Below, piece after piece: positions 7,933 to 17,548 of a stretch of DNA of 64,000 bases (positions are counted from its first letter, which is position 1; every line of letters begins with the position of its first letter). Source of the stretch: Shewanella sp. UCD-KL12 (lineage in GTDB: Bacteria; Pseudomonadota; Gammaproteobacteria; Enterobacterales; Shewanellaceae). Where the stretch lies: positions 218,831-282,830 of the forward strand of contig NZ_MPHJ01000001.1 of the NCBI RefSeq assembly GCF_001957125.1, given 5' to 3'. Below the pieces are notes generated by a model. That model did not search any database. It worked only from the letters and a program-made list of their open reading frames with translations, and had not been told where the DNA came from. The position numbers and the translations under genes were made by a program.

Positions 7933-10209
7933 ATGGGTAAGTCGTTGTTTAATTTTATGCTTGTATGTGTTGTTTCTATAGGAATAGTCCTAACACCCCA
8001 AGCGTTTGCAGGGAATAACAACTTAGCAGGTATCAAGGTCAATAAGGCACAATTCAATAAGAAACATAATCGACTCGATGTTAAAGGGCGAGTGGGCAAT
8101 GATAGCTCAGGTGACGAAGTCACACTTTGGGATGCAGATCTAAACACTATGCTTGCAAGTGGTGTAACCAAAAAGGACAAATTCAAGTTTAAATATGCTT
8201 TGAGCGAGGGCGATATCGTGCCTTGTCGCATTGAGGTGCGAGTGGCAGGGGAGAGTAGTAGCCGGAAAGTAAAGCGTGCCCCCCAAGATTGTGGTCAATA
8301 TCAGGTCACTATAACGGGATTAGTTACAGATTCCCCCATTCCCTTCGCGACTGTGACAGTGACCCTTAATGGTAATACTTATACGACAGTTGCCGATGAA
8401 AATGGTGCGTTTTCACTGGATATTCTCACCGTTTCTTTAGATGAACTGGTGACTATCGAGTCGAGTGCAACAGATGCTGAAACAGGCGATCCCATTAACT
8501 TTGTAAATATGGCTGGCACATTTTCTAAACTACTGAGCGATCCCGAAGCTAATGTGACCAACGTTACCACTGCATCTTATATACTCGCCGTTGAGGCCAA
8601 TGGAGGAGTCGCCCCTAATAATATTGAAGAGTTAACCGCTGCAGAAACGTCAATAGATGCTTCAACGCTCCTTGAGTTAGCGGCAGTGATAAAGCTGGTT
8701 GTTGATGACCCACGTTTTGAGCTACCTGATGGCTTCGATAGCTTGATAGACTTTGTTGCTAACGATAGTGCAGTTGAAAGCTTTATTGAAGACGTTGCTG
8801 CTATCGATCCCCAAGCATTAGAAAATACCCAAAGCGAGATACTCAATGACACTTCTCTAGTTGCAGGCTTTACAGTCGATGAAATACCTGCCCGATATTA
8901 TGTAATTGCAGCCGCAGAGCCCGGTTATATGGCAAGAAGTGGTGCAGCGCTAGAGTTTGATGGGAGCACTGGGACAGGACAATACCTCTCATTTGCTGGT
9001 TGGAATGGACAAGCGATAAACCAAACTTATAGCTGGGCAGTTGTCGGTGGCCGTCTAGAGCTAAATTATGACTCGCCTCAAGCGGTAGCGTTACTGACAA
9101 GTCATATCGAAGATCTTACTGACGATCAGAGTAAAATTGATGCTTATTATGCTGGGGGCGGTGTTCACGATAATATTGTGTATGAAAGCTCAGAAGTTCA
9201 ACGCAAGTATACGCGAGTGGTGGATGGCAATTTAGTTGATATGATCTCGACTGAGGTGAAAACGGTATTGCATACGCCTCCATTTGAGCTCGTAGATGGT
9301 TCTATGTTGGAGCTAGAAGTCGATAAGCTTGATATCTCAACGAGTAATCAGTCCTTTCGCTCAAGCTTAGATATCCAAAATATACCATTCACAACCAGCT
9401 GTCTTACTGGCGAAGTTTGTGCACTAGGAAACTGGGGAGGTGTATTCCACTATGCTGCTGGTACGCGGGTATACGATGACTATATTTATCCTACGTCCAG
9501 TTATGGTGAGCTATTAACTTTTAACAATGATACCAGCGTCTCAGGGGCAATCTCGGGTGAATCGGCATCTTGGAATATAGACAGTGAAGGCAAACTTATC
9601 ATCGACTATGCCGATGGTACGGTACAGACGCTACAAATTATCGACAACATCGGCTTAGAGTACGGCGTATTCTCAATTTTTGAAAATGGAGGCGAGCGTT
9701 ATGCTGACTACAACCTTTGGGTAAGAGGTGACAGTCAGTTTAGTTTATCAGGGAGTTACCTTACTCCCTCTGCGTCCAACAGGTATTGGAATGGCGAGAT
9801 AAACTCATGGATACCAGGTGGTTTCGATGCTAATGGAGTACGTTTACCCAGTAATAGATTCGGTTGGAAATTTGATGGGGCAGGCGGGCTAGACAATTAC
9901 TGGGTCGATCAAAATCGTGATTATGATGGGGATGGTAACAACGACCTTGGGCTCATTGTTACAGCAACGCATGGCTGGGAGGTTGATGCCGGTATTGCGA
10001 GACTGGATAGATTCTCATTTGCGAGACGATATTGGTTCCCGGTTGCGTCAACAGACATTGATGGCCAGCGAGTTTTCTACGTTATTGAGCGTGAAGCGAG
10101 AGATTATGGACAAGGATGGAAAACCTTTATTCCTGCAAGAATGAATATTCAAAGAGAAATTGATGAATTTACTGACTGGGATTACATCGAACAAGTAGAT
10201 GCTCAATAA
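7933..10209 (+). CDS. Large secreted multi-domain protein of unknown function
   Basis: The 758-aa product has a signal peptide (about 1-27, ending PQAFA). Next is a short beta-rich module near 32-100 (KAQFNKKHNRLDVKG ... VTLWDAD ... CRIEVRV) of the kind found at the front of marine gammaproteobacterial exoproteins, then a carboxypeptidase-regulatory-like segment near 115-165. A helical stretch follows (about 210-300). The C-terminal half is Trp/Tyr/Gly-rich and beta-like. DYDGDGNND near residue 660 looks like a calcium-binding DxDxDG loop. There is no anchor or sorting tail that I recognise. Probably secreted or periplasmic; no activity can be assigned. Confidence 0.75.
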   Translation: MGKSLFNFMLVCVVSIGIVLTPQAFAGNNNLAGIKVNKAQFNKKHNRLDVKGRVGNDSSGDEVTLWDADLNTMLASGVTKKDKFKFKYALSEGDIVPCRIEVRVAGESSSRKVKRAPQDCGQYQVTITGLVTDSPIPFATVTVTLNGNTYTTVADENGAFSLDILTVSLDELVTIESSATDAETGDPINFVNMAGTFSKLLSDPEANVTNVTTASYILAVEANGGVAPNNIEELTAAETSIDASTLLELAAVIKLVVDDPRFELPDGFDSLIDFVANDSAVESFIEDVAAIDPQALENTQSEILNDTSLVAGFTVDEIPARYYVIAAAEPGYMARSGAALEFDGSTGTGQYLSFAGWNGQAINQTYSWAVVGGRLELNYDSPQAVALLTSHIEDLTDDQSKIDAYYAGGGVHDNIVYESSEVQRKYTRVVDGNLVDMISTEVKTVLHTPPFELVDGSMLELEVDKLDISTSNQSFRSSLDIQNIPFTTSCLTGEVCALGNWGGVFHYAAGTRVYDDYIYPTSSYGELLTFNNDTSVSGAISGESASWNIDSEGKLIIDYADGTVQTLQIIDNIGLEYGVFSIFENGGERYADYNLWVRGDSQFSLSGSYLTPSASNRYWNGEINSWIPGGFDANGVRLPSNRFGWKFDGAGGLDNYWVDQNRDYDGDGNNDLGLIVTATHGWEVDAGIARLDRFSFARRYWFPVASTDIDGQRVFYVIEREARDYGQGWKTFIPARMNIQREIDEFTDWDYIEQVDAQ

Positions 10210-10227
10210 CTTTCTGAACCTCAATAG

Positions 10228-10262
10228 CCGCCTAATCCCTTTGGACAATAGGTATTAGGCGG
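10228..10262. terminator. Possible terminator hairpin after the large secreted protein
   Basis: CCGCCTAAT pairs with ATTAGGCGG 19 nt after the stop codon of the secreted-protein gene. The 9-bp stem has a 17-nt loop and no T-tract follows, so it may be a processing or stability hairpin rather than an intrinsic terminator. Confidence 0.4.
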
Positions 10263-10379
10263 TAACGTATCCGGCTATATATGCAGGTCATGTATATGTG
10301 TGGGGGTCAGAGTAAACTTTATTTGATTACCATACCTTTTTTAATCCTATGAACCACCTTTAGACGCTTAGCCCTAACG

Positions 10380-10790
10380 CGTTTCTGTTCAAAAAAGAGT
10401 AAAAAGCAGCTATGAATTCGCTAGCAGAGCATTTGCTGAGAGGCGTGCGAACTTCGAAAAAAGGGATTTTTTCGCAGAGCCTATAGGGATACTTCTTATG
10501 AGTTCAAAAGCCACGGCGTGTCGCAAAGACTCATAGCTCATGCTCTGCAACTCCAATATCGGTTAAGGTTAACTAAGCTGTTTCTGTCCAAAGGCGAGTT
10601 ACGGCCAGTAAGCCTAAATCGAAGAAACAAATTTTCAGGTGTAGATACGGCTGCGAGCATCTCTGACCTTGTGAGCGTGATATTCGTAAATCCATTTACA
10701 GTACCTGCTGCAGGCCATAAGTACCAATGAAGTATTAGTACTCAGTAAACCAACCAAATACGAAACTAGCCAATTGAAACCAATCCCAAA
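10380..10790. repeat. Dispersed modular repeat, copy 1 (GGGA-loop hairpin family)
   Basis: This non-coding stretch shares modules with 53580-54060 and, inverted, with 51420-51600. A perfect 8-bp stem CGAAAAAA / TTTTTTCG closes a GGGA loop at 10455-10474 and is followed by CAGAGCC and TATAGGGA. Further on are AAATCGAAGA (10616-10625), a 20-nt block at 10639-10658 found exactly inverted at 51516-51535, and ATTCGTAAATCCATTTACAG at about 10682-10701, which recurs near 53919. The frame at 10518-10730 is inside the repeat and is not counted as a gene. Confidence 0.75.
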
Positions 10791-10796
10791 AGTGAG

Positions 10797-11294
10797 TCAC
10801 ATCTTGTTATTCGACAAGGGTTCATCAGCTTGTATTTGGCCGACTACTAATACAGGGGCTGCATCCAACTCATTGGCATCCATCATGGAAGCTATGCGCT
10901 CCACTGACGAGAGTAGCTGGCTTTGTTCCCACTCTTCGAGGTTTTGATAGCGGGTAATAAAATGCTCTTGCAAGGGTTTTGGTGAGTCACTCAATAGCTC
11001 ATGACCGGCTTCACTCAGTGACAGATGAACCTTACGTTTATCTGTTTCACTGCGCGTTCTTATCACTAACTGTCGGCTTTCGAGCCTATCGATTATGGTG
11101 GTGACAGTGGCAGGGCTTAAAGCGATCTCTTTGGCAATATCTTTGGCTAATGGACTTTCGAGTTGAGCGATACTTTGCATTACCAGAAGCTGCGGACCTG
11201 TGAGTCCAGACTGCTTATTCAATTTACGCGAGTGTATATCAATGGCTCGGATCACTCGGCGTAGTGACACCAATAACTGTTCGTACTTTTCCAT
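10797..11294 (-). CDS. MarR-family transcriptional regulator
   Basis: The 165-aa protein has the MarR winged-helix layout. A dimerisation helix is followed by LTGPQLLVMQSIA, the recognition region AKEIALSPATVTTIIDRLESRQLVIR (about 58-83), and the wing TRSETDKRKVHLSLSEAGHELL. The ligand and target genes are unknown. It lies downstream of a bidirectional terminator that separates it from the betaine block, so it is probably its own transcription unit. A divergent target is not obvious because the neighbouring plus-strand space is repeat DNA. Confidence 0.88.
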   Translation of the reverse strand: MEKYEQLLVSLRRVIRAIDIHSRKLNKQSGLTGPQLLVMQSIAQLESPLAKDIAKEIALSPATVTTIIDRLESRQLVIRTRSETDKRKVHLSLSEAGHELLSDSPKPLQEHFITRYQNLEEWEQSQLLSSVERIASMMDANELDAAPVLVVGQIQADEPLSNNKM

Positions 11295-11343
11295 AATTTA
11301 CCCTATGCCGGTGGTATTGAGCTATGAGCGATATGTCACTCAA

Positions 11344-11386
11344 TAAAAATGCGGTATATCGCCAGAGCGTTATACCGCATTTTTTA
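11344..11386. terminator. Bidirectional rho-independent terminator downstream of the TorF-like gene
   Basis: AAAATGCGGTATA pairs with TATACCGCATTTT around a TCGCCAGAGCGT loop, with A- and T-runs on the outer sides. It lies between the 3' end of the TorF-like gene and the marR start, both on the minus strand, and would stop read-through from the betaine block. Confidence 0.85.
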
Positions 11387-11452
11387 TACTAGGTGCAAGA
11401 CCATGGTTAGCATAAGCCTTTACCTAGTACTTGCTTATATCAATCAGCATAT

Positions 11453-12160
11453 TTAAAAAGCAAAAGTTCTAGCGACAGATAGGACGGCTCGCGTATCGGC
11501 GGTATCAATATCCATGCTTGTATCTTCAACCGCTAAGTTGAAGTCAAAGCCTTTCCAGCTAGTCATGTATTCTGCGCGATAATGGTTGTAGGATTTGTCG
11601 CCATCCCATGACCATTTGTCTAGGTCGTTTGAGGTTGAACGGTCAAAACTAATACGAATATCATGACCTTCGGCAATGGTAAAAGTGTGTGCTGCCATCA
11701 TGATGTAATGACCTGCATCAACGCCAAAGTAATCCCAGGTATACCAAAAATTCAGCTCAGTTTGACCCAGTGATGAGCCGTACCCAAACTTAGTGTATAG
11801 CTCTGGATACTGATACTCGTCAGAGAACGAATCACCATGGTAAGTGTAGTAAGCTATACCAGCATCAAGAGATACGCTTTCACTTAGTTGGTAGAACATG
11901 CCGCCGTAAAAGTCGAGCTCTAACCAAGTATCATCTTCAGAACCAAAATCAACATTTGAAGCCCAACTGCCTACATACCAGCCAGAGTCTGATGCGTAAT
12001 CAAGGCTTGCCTGTAAAGCTGGCCCGTTATCTGTTTGGCTGACACCATTAAAGGTATAATCTGAAACGGCTGTCACTGTTGAACTGAAGTTTGCACTTGC
12101 AGCTGTAGGTAAAGTCAGTAGGCCCAGTAAGGCGATACTTTTGATTGTCGTTTTCATCAT
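11453..12160 (-). CDS. TorF-type outer-membrane beta-barrel protein (putative porin)
   Basis: The product has a signal peptide (MKTTIKSIALLGLLTLPTAA...) and then an all-beta pattern of alternating aromatic and polar residues: YTFNGVSQTDNGPALQASLDY, GWYVGSWASNVDF and LELDFYGGMFY. The last residue is phenylalanine, as in many outer-membrane barrels. This matches the TorF / TIGR02001 family of short barrels of unknown substrate. I use the tandem ATGs at 12155-12160 next to the GAGAAAGAGAA ribosome-binding site; a start at 12181 would add a charged stub before the signal peptide. It follows a choline-type transporter, which hints at outer-membrane passage of the same solute. Confidence 0.75.
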   Translation of the reverse strand: MMKTTIKSIALLGLLTLPTAASANFSSTVTAVSDYTFNGVSQTDNGPALQASLDYASDSGWYVGSWASNVDFGSEDDTWLELDFYGGMFYQLSESVSLDAGIAYYTYHGDSFSDEYQYPELYTKFGYGSSLGQTELNFWYTWDYFGVDAGHYIMMAAHTFTIAEGHDIRISFDRSTSNDLDKWSWDGDKSYNHYRAEYMTSWKGFDFNLAVEDTSMDIDTADTRAVLSVARTFAF

Positions 12161-12217
12161 TTCTCTTTCTCTATTTATCATTTTTATATTCGTTCGATTG
12201 CTAGTAACGTCTTAAGA

Positions 12218-13435
12218 TTAGTTAGCTAATTCAATTTTGTTAAAATCAATTTTGTTCTCTTTAGGCGAGCGCTCTATCGCCGCAACCTTTTTGTATTTGG
12301 TCGCTAAAATATAGCCAAAACAACCCAAAATAAGCGCAATCGCTAAGGCGCCAACCCACTGGATCTCTAAGAAGTTCAGTTGGAATAGCAGAGTCAGGCC
12401 ACTCATCAGTGCAATATTGCCTACGATGTACTTAGTTTTACCAAAGCGCTGAACGGTCAGGTTAAGATTATCTGTGTAGAGGCGGATCAGTGAGTCGAGT
12501 GAATTCACCACAAAGGTGATGCCAACAAGTACCATGGCTAGATTATAGAAGCCTGTCGTCGCTATCTCATTTGCGCTGTAGTAATACAACACAGTAAACC
12601 AGACTGCGATCGGTAATGATGGGAATACCATCATAGCTATCAATACTTGGTAGGTTTTAAGGCCACCAACGAAGCGAGCGGTGAACTGACCGATCATGAT
12701 GCTCCAAGCAAACCACCAGAAGAGGTAGAACTCATGGTAATCATTGATAGGTAAAACGAAGTGATGGATATTACCAAAGTAATCCCCAAGTAGCGCAAAG
12801 GTCGTGACAAACTCTCCAATACCTGAACCTTCAGATAGGAAGGCACCCGCCCACATAAGTACAATCAGCCCCATAAATAATCCAGTGCTAACGAGACTGA
12901 GTCTACGTACATAGCGAATGCTGGTACTTGAGTAAACGGCTGCGGCGATGATCACAAACACAATAAGATAGAAGCTGCTCACTATGGTTTCCCCATCGCC
13001 CATCTCAGGCAAATACCACGGCAAGTTGCTTAGCAATAGGTAAGCTGTGAAAGCACAGGTGCCAATTATCACTAAGTTATTGATGAACTTGATCACTGGG
13101 ATTTCAAAAAACTTCACTCTTGGCTCTATTACACAGAAGTAGAAGCAAGTTAAAAAGTAAAATGCCCAGATCAAGAAAGCCCAGAAACCAAACTCGATGG
13201 CCAGCGGGTTGGTAAAGCCATATTCAGGGCTTGCACCAATATCAGCGTAACCGGCAAATTCAGTCAACGGGAACATGATCAAGCCAACGTCTAATCCTGA
13301 GGTAAACAGAATGGCGATAAAGGTAAAAGTGCGCACAGGAGTGACACCAATACACTTGACATTTCCCCATCGATAGATCACAAAGGCGATGGCGGCGAAG
13401 GTAAATAGAATCCCTATTGTTAGCCAAGTCGTCAT
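12218..13435 (-). CDS. Short BCCT-family (betaine/choline/carnitine) transporter
   Basis: This 405-aa polytopic membrane protein carries the BCCT core signature, here FWWFAWSIMIGQFTARFVGG (about residues 239-258), and a conserved glycine/methionine stretch SGLDVGLIMFPLTEF in an early helix. It is about 100 residues shorter than ordinary BCCT carriers of roughly 500 aa and lacks their long hydrophilic tail. The bet genes lie directly upstream on the same strand, so choline is the most likely substrate, taken up by ion symport. AGGAG-like GGAGTC precedes the ATG. Classic BetT proteins are longer, so I give no symbol. Confidence 0.8.
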   Translation of the reverse strand: MTTWLTIGILFTFAAIAFVIYRWGNVKCIGVTPVRTFTFIAILFTSGLDVGLIMFPLTEFAGYADIGASPEYGFTNPLAIEFGFWAFLIWAFYFLTCFYFCVIEPRVKFFEIPVIKFINNLVIIGTCAFTAYLLLSNLPWYLPEMGDGETIVSSFYLIVFVIIAAAVYSSTSIRYVRRLSLVSTGLFMGLIVLMWAGAFLSEGSGIGEFVTTFALLGDYFGNIHHFVLPINDYHEFYLFWWFAWSIMIGQFTARFVGGLKTYQVLIAMMVFPSLPIAVWFTVLYYYSANEIATTGFYNLAMVLVGITFVVNSLDSLIRLYTDNLNLTVQRFGKTKYIVGNIALMSGLTLLFQLNFLEIQWVGALAIALILGCFGYILATKYKKVAAIERSPKENKIDFNKIELAN

Positions 13436-13537
13436 TATTTGACTCCTAACTTATTTATCTTGTAAAACATGGGCTTGCTTCCTTGTTTTTATTTTTTTTA
13501 TGCCTGGTTGCAGTAAAGTTTGGCTGCAAAAATCCCT

Positions 13538-13575
13538 CAAACCTTAACTATCGTTTTAACGAAACTTAAGGTTTG
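13538..13575. other. Nested stem-loop in the betA-transporter spacer
   Basis: CAAACCTTAA (13538-13547) pairs with TTAAGGTTTG (13566-13575), and the loop contains a smaller TCGTT / AACGA stem. It lies in the 259-nt gap between betA and the transporter gene on their shared minus strand. No T-run follows, so it is more like an RNA processing, stability or attenuation element than a terminator. Confidence 0.45.
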
Positions 13576-13694
13576 ATAAATTAATCAAGGCGATTTAGGC
13601 CATTTAGCCTCAATGGGCTTAGGCTGACCTTTTGCCTATATCGACTCGAGCGACTTAATTAGAAAAACTGAGTCACTTAAGCCAGTAAAGAGGG

Positions 13695-15395
13695 TTATCT
13701 TGCTGGTGGTTTCAGTCTTTGTTGTGTTTGCCAATCATCACTAACGGTGACTTTAGCCGAACTTGGCGCTAACGGTGTTTTCCCTAAGATGAGGTCGGCA
13801 GCTCGCTCGGCTAACATGATTGTTGGCGAGTTAAGGTTGCCATTGGGAATCGTCGGGAAGATAGATGAATCGACAACTCTTAGCCCCTGCATTCCATGTA
13901 CTTTAGTTTGGGAGTCGACTACGGCCATCGCATCTTCGCCCATCTTGCATGAACAAGATGGATGATATGCGCTCTCTACCGCGCTTCTCACAAAACTATC
14001 AATCTGCTCGTCGGTCTGTATACCTGTGCCTGGCTGTATCTCTTCACCGCGATATTCATCTAAGGCTGGCTGATTGATGATCTCTCGGGTCAGGCGTACG
14101 CAGGCTCGAAACCCTTCGATATCATCTTGGTGTTCTAGATAGTTAAACTGAATGCGAGGAGCGGTATGGGCATCGCTTGATACGACTTTGACGCTGCCTC
14201 GACTCTTAGGCTTATTATGGCCGATATGTACCTGGAACCCGTGACCTGCAAAAGCCTCTTTGCCGTCATAGCGCATGGCTGCAGGCAGGAAGTGATACTG
14301 AAGATCAGGCCATTCTAGCCCTGGCTTTGAGCGGATAAAGCCGCAAGACTCAAAGTGATTGGTTGCACCGAGTCCTGATTTATTTAAGATCCAGCGAGTA
14401 CCAATAAATAACTTATTGAGTGGGTCGAGCTTACCGTTAAGAGATATAGGTTTAAGGCACTTAAACTGGAAGTAGAACTCTAAGTGATCTTGCAGGTTTT
14501 CACCGACACCAGGTAGTTCGTGCACTTGCGCTATTCCTGCCGCTGCAAGTGTTTGTGCTTCCCCTACACCTGAGAGCTGTAAAATATGCGGTGAGCCAAT
14601 GGAGCCTGCAGAGAGTATGACCTCTTTATTGGCGCTGACTTCTATCTGCTTACCCTTACGCTCAAAGTGAACACCAACGGCCTTTTTCTTTTCACCTTTG
14701 TTCTTACTAAATAACACCTTATGCACTAAGGCGTGGGTGATAACAGTGAGGTTAGTGCGCTTCATGGCTGGTCTTAAATAGGCATTAGATGTTGACCAGC
14801 GGACACCATTTTTAATGGTCATATGCATCGGGCCGAAACCTTCCTGCTGAGCACCATTGTAGTCAGATGTTGATAAGTACCCCGCATCGACTCCTGCATC
14901 GACAAAGGCTTGATAGAGCGGGTTCTTCATCTGGTTGCCATTATTTACTGATAGTGGCCCGTCAATACCGCGATAATCATCTTCGCCAAATGCCCAGGTT
15001 TCGGCTTTTTTGAAGTAGGGTAGGCAATGGGCATAATCCCAACCTTTTGCACCCTCTTGCTGCCACTCATCGAAATCTCGGGCATGACCACGTACATAGA
15101 CCATACCGTTAATCGACGATGACCCACCTAATACCTTGCCTCGTGGACAATGCATACGGCGGTTATCAAGATAGGGCTCGGCCTGGGTTTCGAACTGCCA
15201 AGCATATTTAGGCGTATTCATTGGGATTGAAAGCGCGGTTGGCATCTGGATGAAGATACTTTTATCGCTGCCACCGGTTTCGAGTAATAGTACCCTGTTA
15301 TTCGCATCAGCCGATAAACGGTTAGCGAGTACGCAGCCAGCACTACCGGCTCCAACGATAATATAGTCGTATTTGTCTTGATTAATCTGTGTCAT
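13695..15395 (-). CDS. betA: Choline dehydrogenase
   Basis: This 566-aa GMC-family flavoprotein oxidises choline to betaine aldehyde, the first step of glycine-betaine synthesis, at the inner membrane. The FAD-binding motif [18 protein letters not shown] lies at about 11-28, the GMC signature [19 protein letters not shown] follows, and the C-terminal active-site region reads [10 protein letters not shown] with [19 protein letters not shown]. Length matches BetA. The start lies 9 nt after the betB stop, so the two are co-transcribed and probably repressed by BetI. Confidence 0.95.
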   Translation of the reverse strand: MTQINQDKYDYIIVGAGSAGCVLANRLSADANNRVLLLETGGSDKSIFIQMPTALSIPMNTPKYAWQFETQAEPYLDNRRMHCPRGKVLGGSSSINGMVYVRGHARDFDEWQQEGAKGWDYAHCLPYFKKAETWAFGEDDYRGIDGPLSVNNGNQMKNPLYQAFVDAGVDAGYLSTSDYNGAQQEGFGPMHMTIKNGVRWSTSNAYLRPAMKRTNLTVITHALVHKVLFSKNKGEKKKAVGVHFERKGKQIEVSANKEVILSAGSIGSPHILQLSGVGEAQTLAAAGIAQVHELPGVGENLQDHLEFYFQFKCLKPISLNGKLDPLNKLFIGTRWILNKSGLGATNHFESCGFIRSKPGLEWPDLQYHFLPAAMRYDGKEAFAGHGFQVHIGHNKPKSRGSVKVVSSDAHTAPRIQFNYLEHQDDIEGFRACVRLTREIINQPALDEYRGEEIQPGTGIQTDEQIDSFVRSAVESAYHPSCSCKMGEDAMAVVDSQTKVHGMQGLRVVDSSIFPTIPNGNLNSPTIMLAERAADLILGKTPLAPSSAKVTVSDDWQTQQRLKPPAR

Positions 15396-15404
15396 GTCAG
15401 CGCC

Positions 15405-16868
15405 TTAAAATGGACTTTCAAGAGGCTGCATACCAAGGTATACGGCTTTGATTTGTGTGTATGCTTTGAGTGTCTCACTACCGTTTTCTCGGCCGATCCC
15501 AGACATCTTATAACCGCCGACTGGCATCTCTGCTGGCGATGCACCATAGGCATTTATCCAGCATATCCCAGCTTGCATCTGATGAATGACCCGATGAGCC
15601 CGAGTGATATCTTGGGTAAACACACCTGCGGCTAAGCCTAATCGAGTATCGTTTGCGCGGCGGATAACTTCCTCTTCATCCTTGAAAGGTAATACCGACA
15701 TCACAGGGCCGAATATCTCCTCTTGGCTAAGCGTCATCTCATCAGTGCAATCGCCAAATATTGTCGGTGCGACGAAGTAACCATTTGGGCTGTTATCAGG
15801 TGTCAGCGCATGCCCACCGGTAAGCAGTTTAGCGCCCTCTTTTTTACCAACCTCAATAAAACTGAGCACTTTATCTTGATGAGACTTTGAGATAAGCGCA
15901 CCAAAATTAGTCGCAGGATCCATAGGATCGCCGCAGACTATGTTGTCTTGAGTGCGCTGAACGAGTTTCTCAATGAACTTGGCGTAGATATCCTGCTGCA
16001 CAAATACGCGAGTGCCATTGGTGCAGATCTCACCTTGTGTATAAAAATTACCTAGCATGGCAGCGGATACGGCGTTATCTATGTCAGCATCGCTGAAGAT
16101 GATGAGTGGTGATTTACCACCCAGCTCCATGGTGACCTCTTTCAATGTGCTAGCGGCTGCAGCCATGACTTTCTTGCCTGTGCCGACTTCACCAGTGAAA
16201 GAGACTTTAGCGATAGCGTCATGATTAGTGAGCCAAGCGCCTACGCGGCCGTCACCTTGGATAACGTTAAATACGCCATCAGGAAGGCCAGCTTGGGTGA
16301 ATATCTCTGCTAACTTTAAAGCACCCAATGGGGTCTCTTCAGAAGGCTTAAATATCATTACATTACCGCAAGCAAGTGCGGGGGCTGATTTCCAACATGC
16401 AATCTGTAGCGGGTAGTTCCAGGCGCCAATACCTGCGCATATGCCTAGCGGCTCACGGCGAGTGTAATAGAAATCTTCACCTAAGCTTTGTTGATTGCCT
16501 TCAATGCTAGGGGCGAGGCCGGCGAAAAACTCAATGGAGTCGGCGCCAGTTACGACATCGACCACAGAGGCTTCTTGCCAAGGTTTACCTGTATCTTGTA
16601 CCTCAATCGCGGCAAGTTCATCATTGTGCTCACGAAGTAGCGCCACAGCTTTGAGTAAAATTCGGCTGCGTTCCATTGCGGTCATAGTTGACCAGATCCT
16701 AAACCCTGCTTCTGCGCTGGCAATGGCTGCGTTTTGTATCTTCTTATCGGCGACCTCTACGAGATAACTCACCTCTCCATTGGCTGGATTGATGACCTCA
16801 AAGGTCTCGCCTGTCTCATTGCTGAGCGTTTTTCCGTGTATATAGTTTGGGTATACAACTAGTGACAT
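15405..16868 (-). CDS. betB: Betaine aldehyde dehydrogenase
   Basis: This 487-aa NAD(P)-dependent aldehyde dehydrogenase converts betaine aldehyde to glycine betaine, an osmoprotectant. The catalytic glutamate motif [10 protein letters not shown] and the nucleophile region [12 protein letters not shown] with the active-site cysteine are present, together with [18 protein letters not shown] in the cofactor site. The ATG follows GGAG with a 7-nt spacer and overlaps the last 10 nt of betI, consistent with one betI-betB-betA operon. Confidence 0.96.
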   Translation of the reverse strand: MSLVVYPNYIHGKTLSNETGETFEVINPANGEVSYLVEVADKKIQNAAIASAEAGFRIWSTMTAMERSRILLKAVALLREHNDELAAIEVQDTGKPWQEASVVDVVTGADSIEFFAGLAPSIEGNQQSLGEDFYYTRREPLGICAGIGAWNYPLQIACWKSAPALACGNVMIFKPSEETPLGALKLAEIFTQAGLPDGVFNVIQGDGRVGAWLTNHDAIAKVSFTGEVGTGKKVMAAAASTLKEVTMELGGKSPLIIFSDADIDNAVSAAMLGNFYTQGEICTNGTRVFVQQDIYAKFIEKLVQRTQDNIVCGDPMDPATNFGALISKSHQDKVLSFIEVGKKEGAKLLTGGHALTPDNSPNGYFVAPTIFGDCTDEMTLSQEEIFGPVMSVLPFKDEEEVIRRANDTRLGLAAGVFTQDITRAHRVIHQMQAGICWINAYGASPAEMPVGGYKMSGIGRENGSETLKAYTQIKAVYLGMQPLESPF

Positions 16869-17464
16869 CGGTGTTCTCCGTACTGCATGGTCACTGCCTC
16901 AATAAAGGCTTTACATAATATTTGGGCTTGTTCGAACTCTTTCTCTGGGGCGGCACTAAGTGCGCTACGTAGCCAAAAACCATCAATCATGGCAGCGGTT
17001 TGCTTTGCGGCTGTAATGGCTTCACTGGGAGGAAGGAGATGTTTGAAAGAGAATAAAAGGTTGCTGTACAAACGTTGACTATTGATATTTTGCAATCTGG
17101 CAAGCCCTTGCTCATGCATGGCTTGGGACCAGAAGCTCAGCCAGGTTTTGGTCGCCGGCCTTGAACGTTGTAGCTCGGTAAAGTTAGCTTCTACGATGGC
17201 GTGTAATCGCTCAAGGGGCAGTAAGTTTTTATCGGAAGTTCGACTTAATAATGCTTGTTTAAGCTGGTCGAGCAGATATTTTTGGGTTGCTTCAATTAAC
17301 CCTTGCTTGCCGCCAAAGTAGTGACTAATCAAGCCCGATGAAAGTCCTGCCAAACCACTGATGGTATTGATTGTTGTATTGTGAAGACCATGACGTTCAA
17401 CGGAGATGAGAGTGGCTTCTATGAGCTGTTGTTGTCGGACGGTTTTCATTGGCGGGCGCGGCAT
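16859..17464 (-). CDS. betI: TetR-family repressor of choline/betaine genes
   Basis: The 201-aa protein begins with a TetR helix-turn-helix, [17 protein letters not shown] then [30 protein letters not shown] (about 8-58), closely matching BetI. BetI represses the bet genes and is released by choline. I take the ATG at 17464 because AGGA lies 11 nt upstream; an in-frame TTG at 17473 is possible. A perfect 20-bp palindrome lies 65 bp upstream and is the likely operator. Confidence 0.92.
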   Translation of the reverse strand: MPRPPMKTVRQQQLIEATLISVERHGLHNTTINTISGLAGLSSGLISHYFGGKQGLIEATQKYLLDQLKQALLSRTSDKNLLPLERLHAIVEANFTELQRSRPATKTWLSFWSQAMHEQGLARLQNINSQRLYSNLLFSFKHLLPPSEAITAAKQTAAMIDGFWLRSALSAAPEKEFEQAQILCKAFIEAVTMQYGEHRCH

Positions 17465-17528
17465 AAAAGGCAAAATCCTAAGCGTTCATATTGAGAGTTA
17501 TAGTTATTATTTTTACTTGTTCGAATAG

Positions 17529-17548
17529 TTAATTGAACGTTCAATTAA
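17529..17548. promoter_or_regulatory. Probable BetI operator (perfect 20-bp palindrome)
   Basis: TTAATTGAACGTTCAATTAA is its own reverse complement and stands alone upstream of betI. The core TTGAACGTTCAA has the form expected for BetI sites in Gammaproteobacteria. Position and symmetry support autoregulation of the betIBA unit by BetI. Confidence 0.8.

Noticed and set aside
10290..10330. GGGGTCAGAGTAAAC word as remnant of a REP-associated transposase region
   Set aside because: Similar words do flank such elements in other genomes, but no transposase or paired end is present here.
10518..10730. 70-aa open frame in the 10.3-10.8 kb gap
   Set aside because: It lies wholly inside the dispersed repeat, has no good ribosome site, and its bases match non-coding repeat modules elsewhere.
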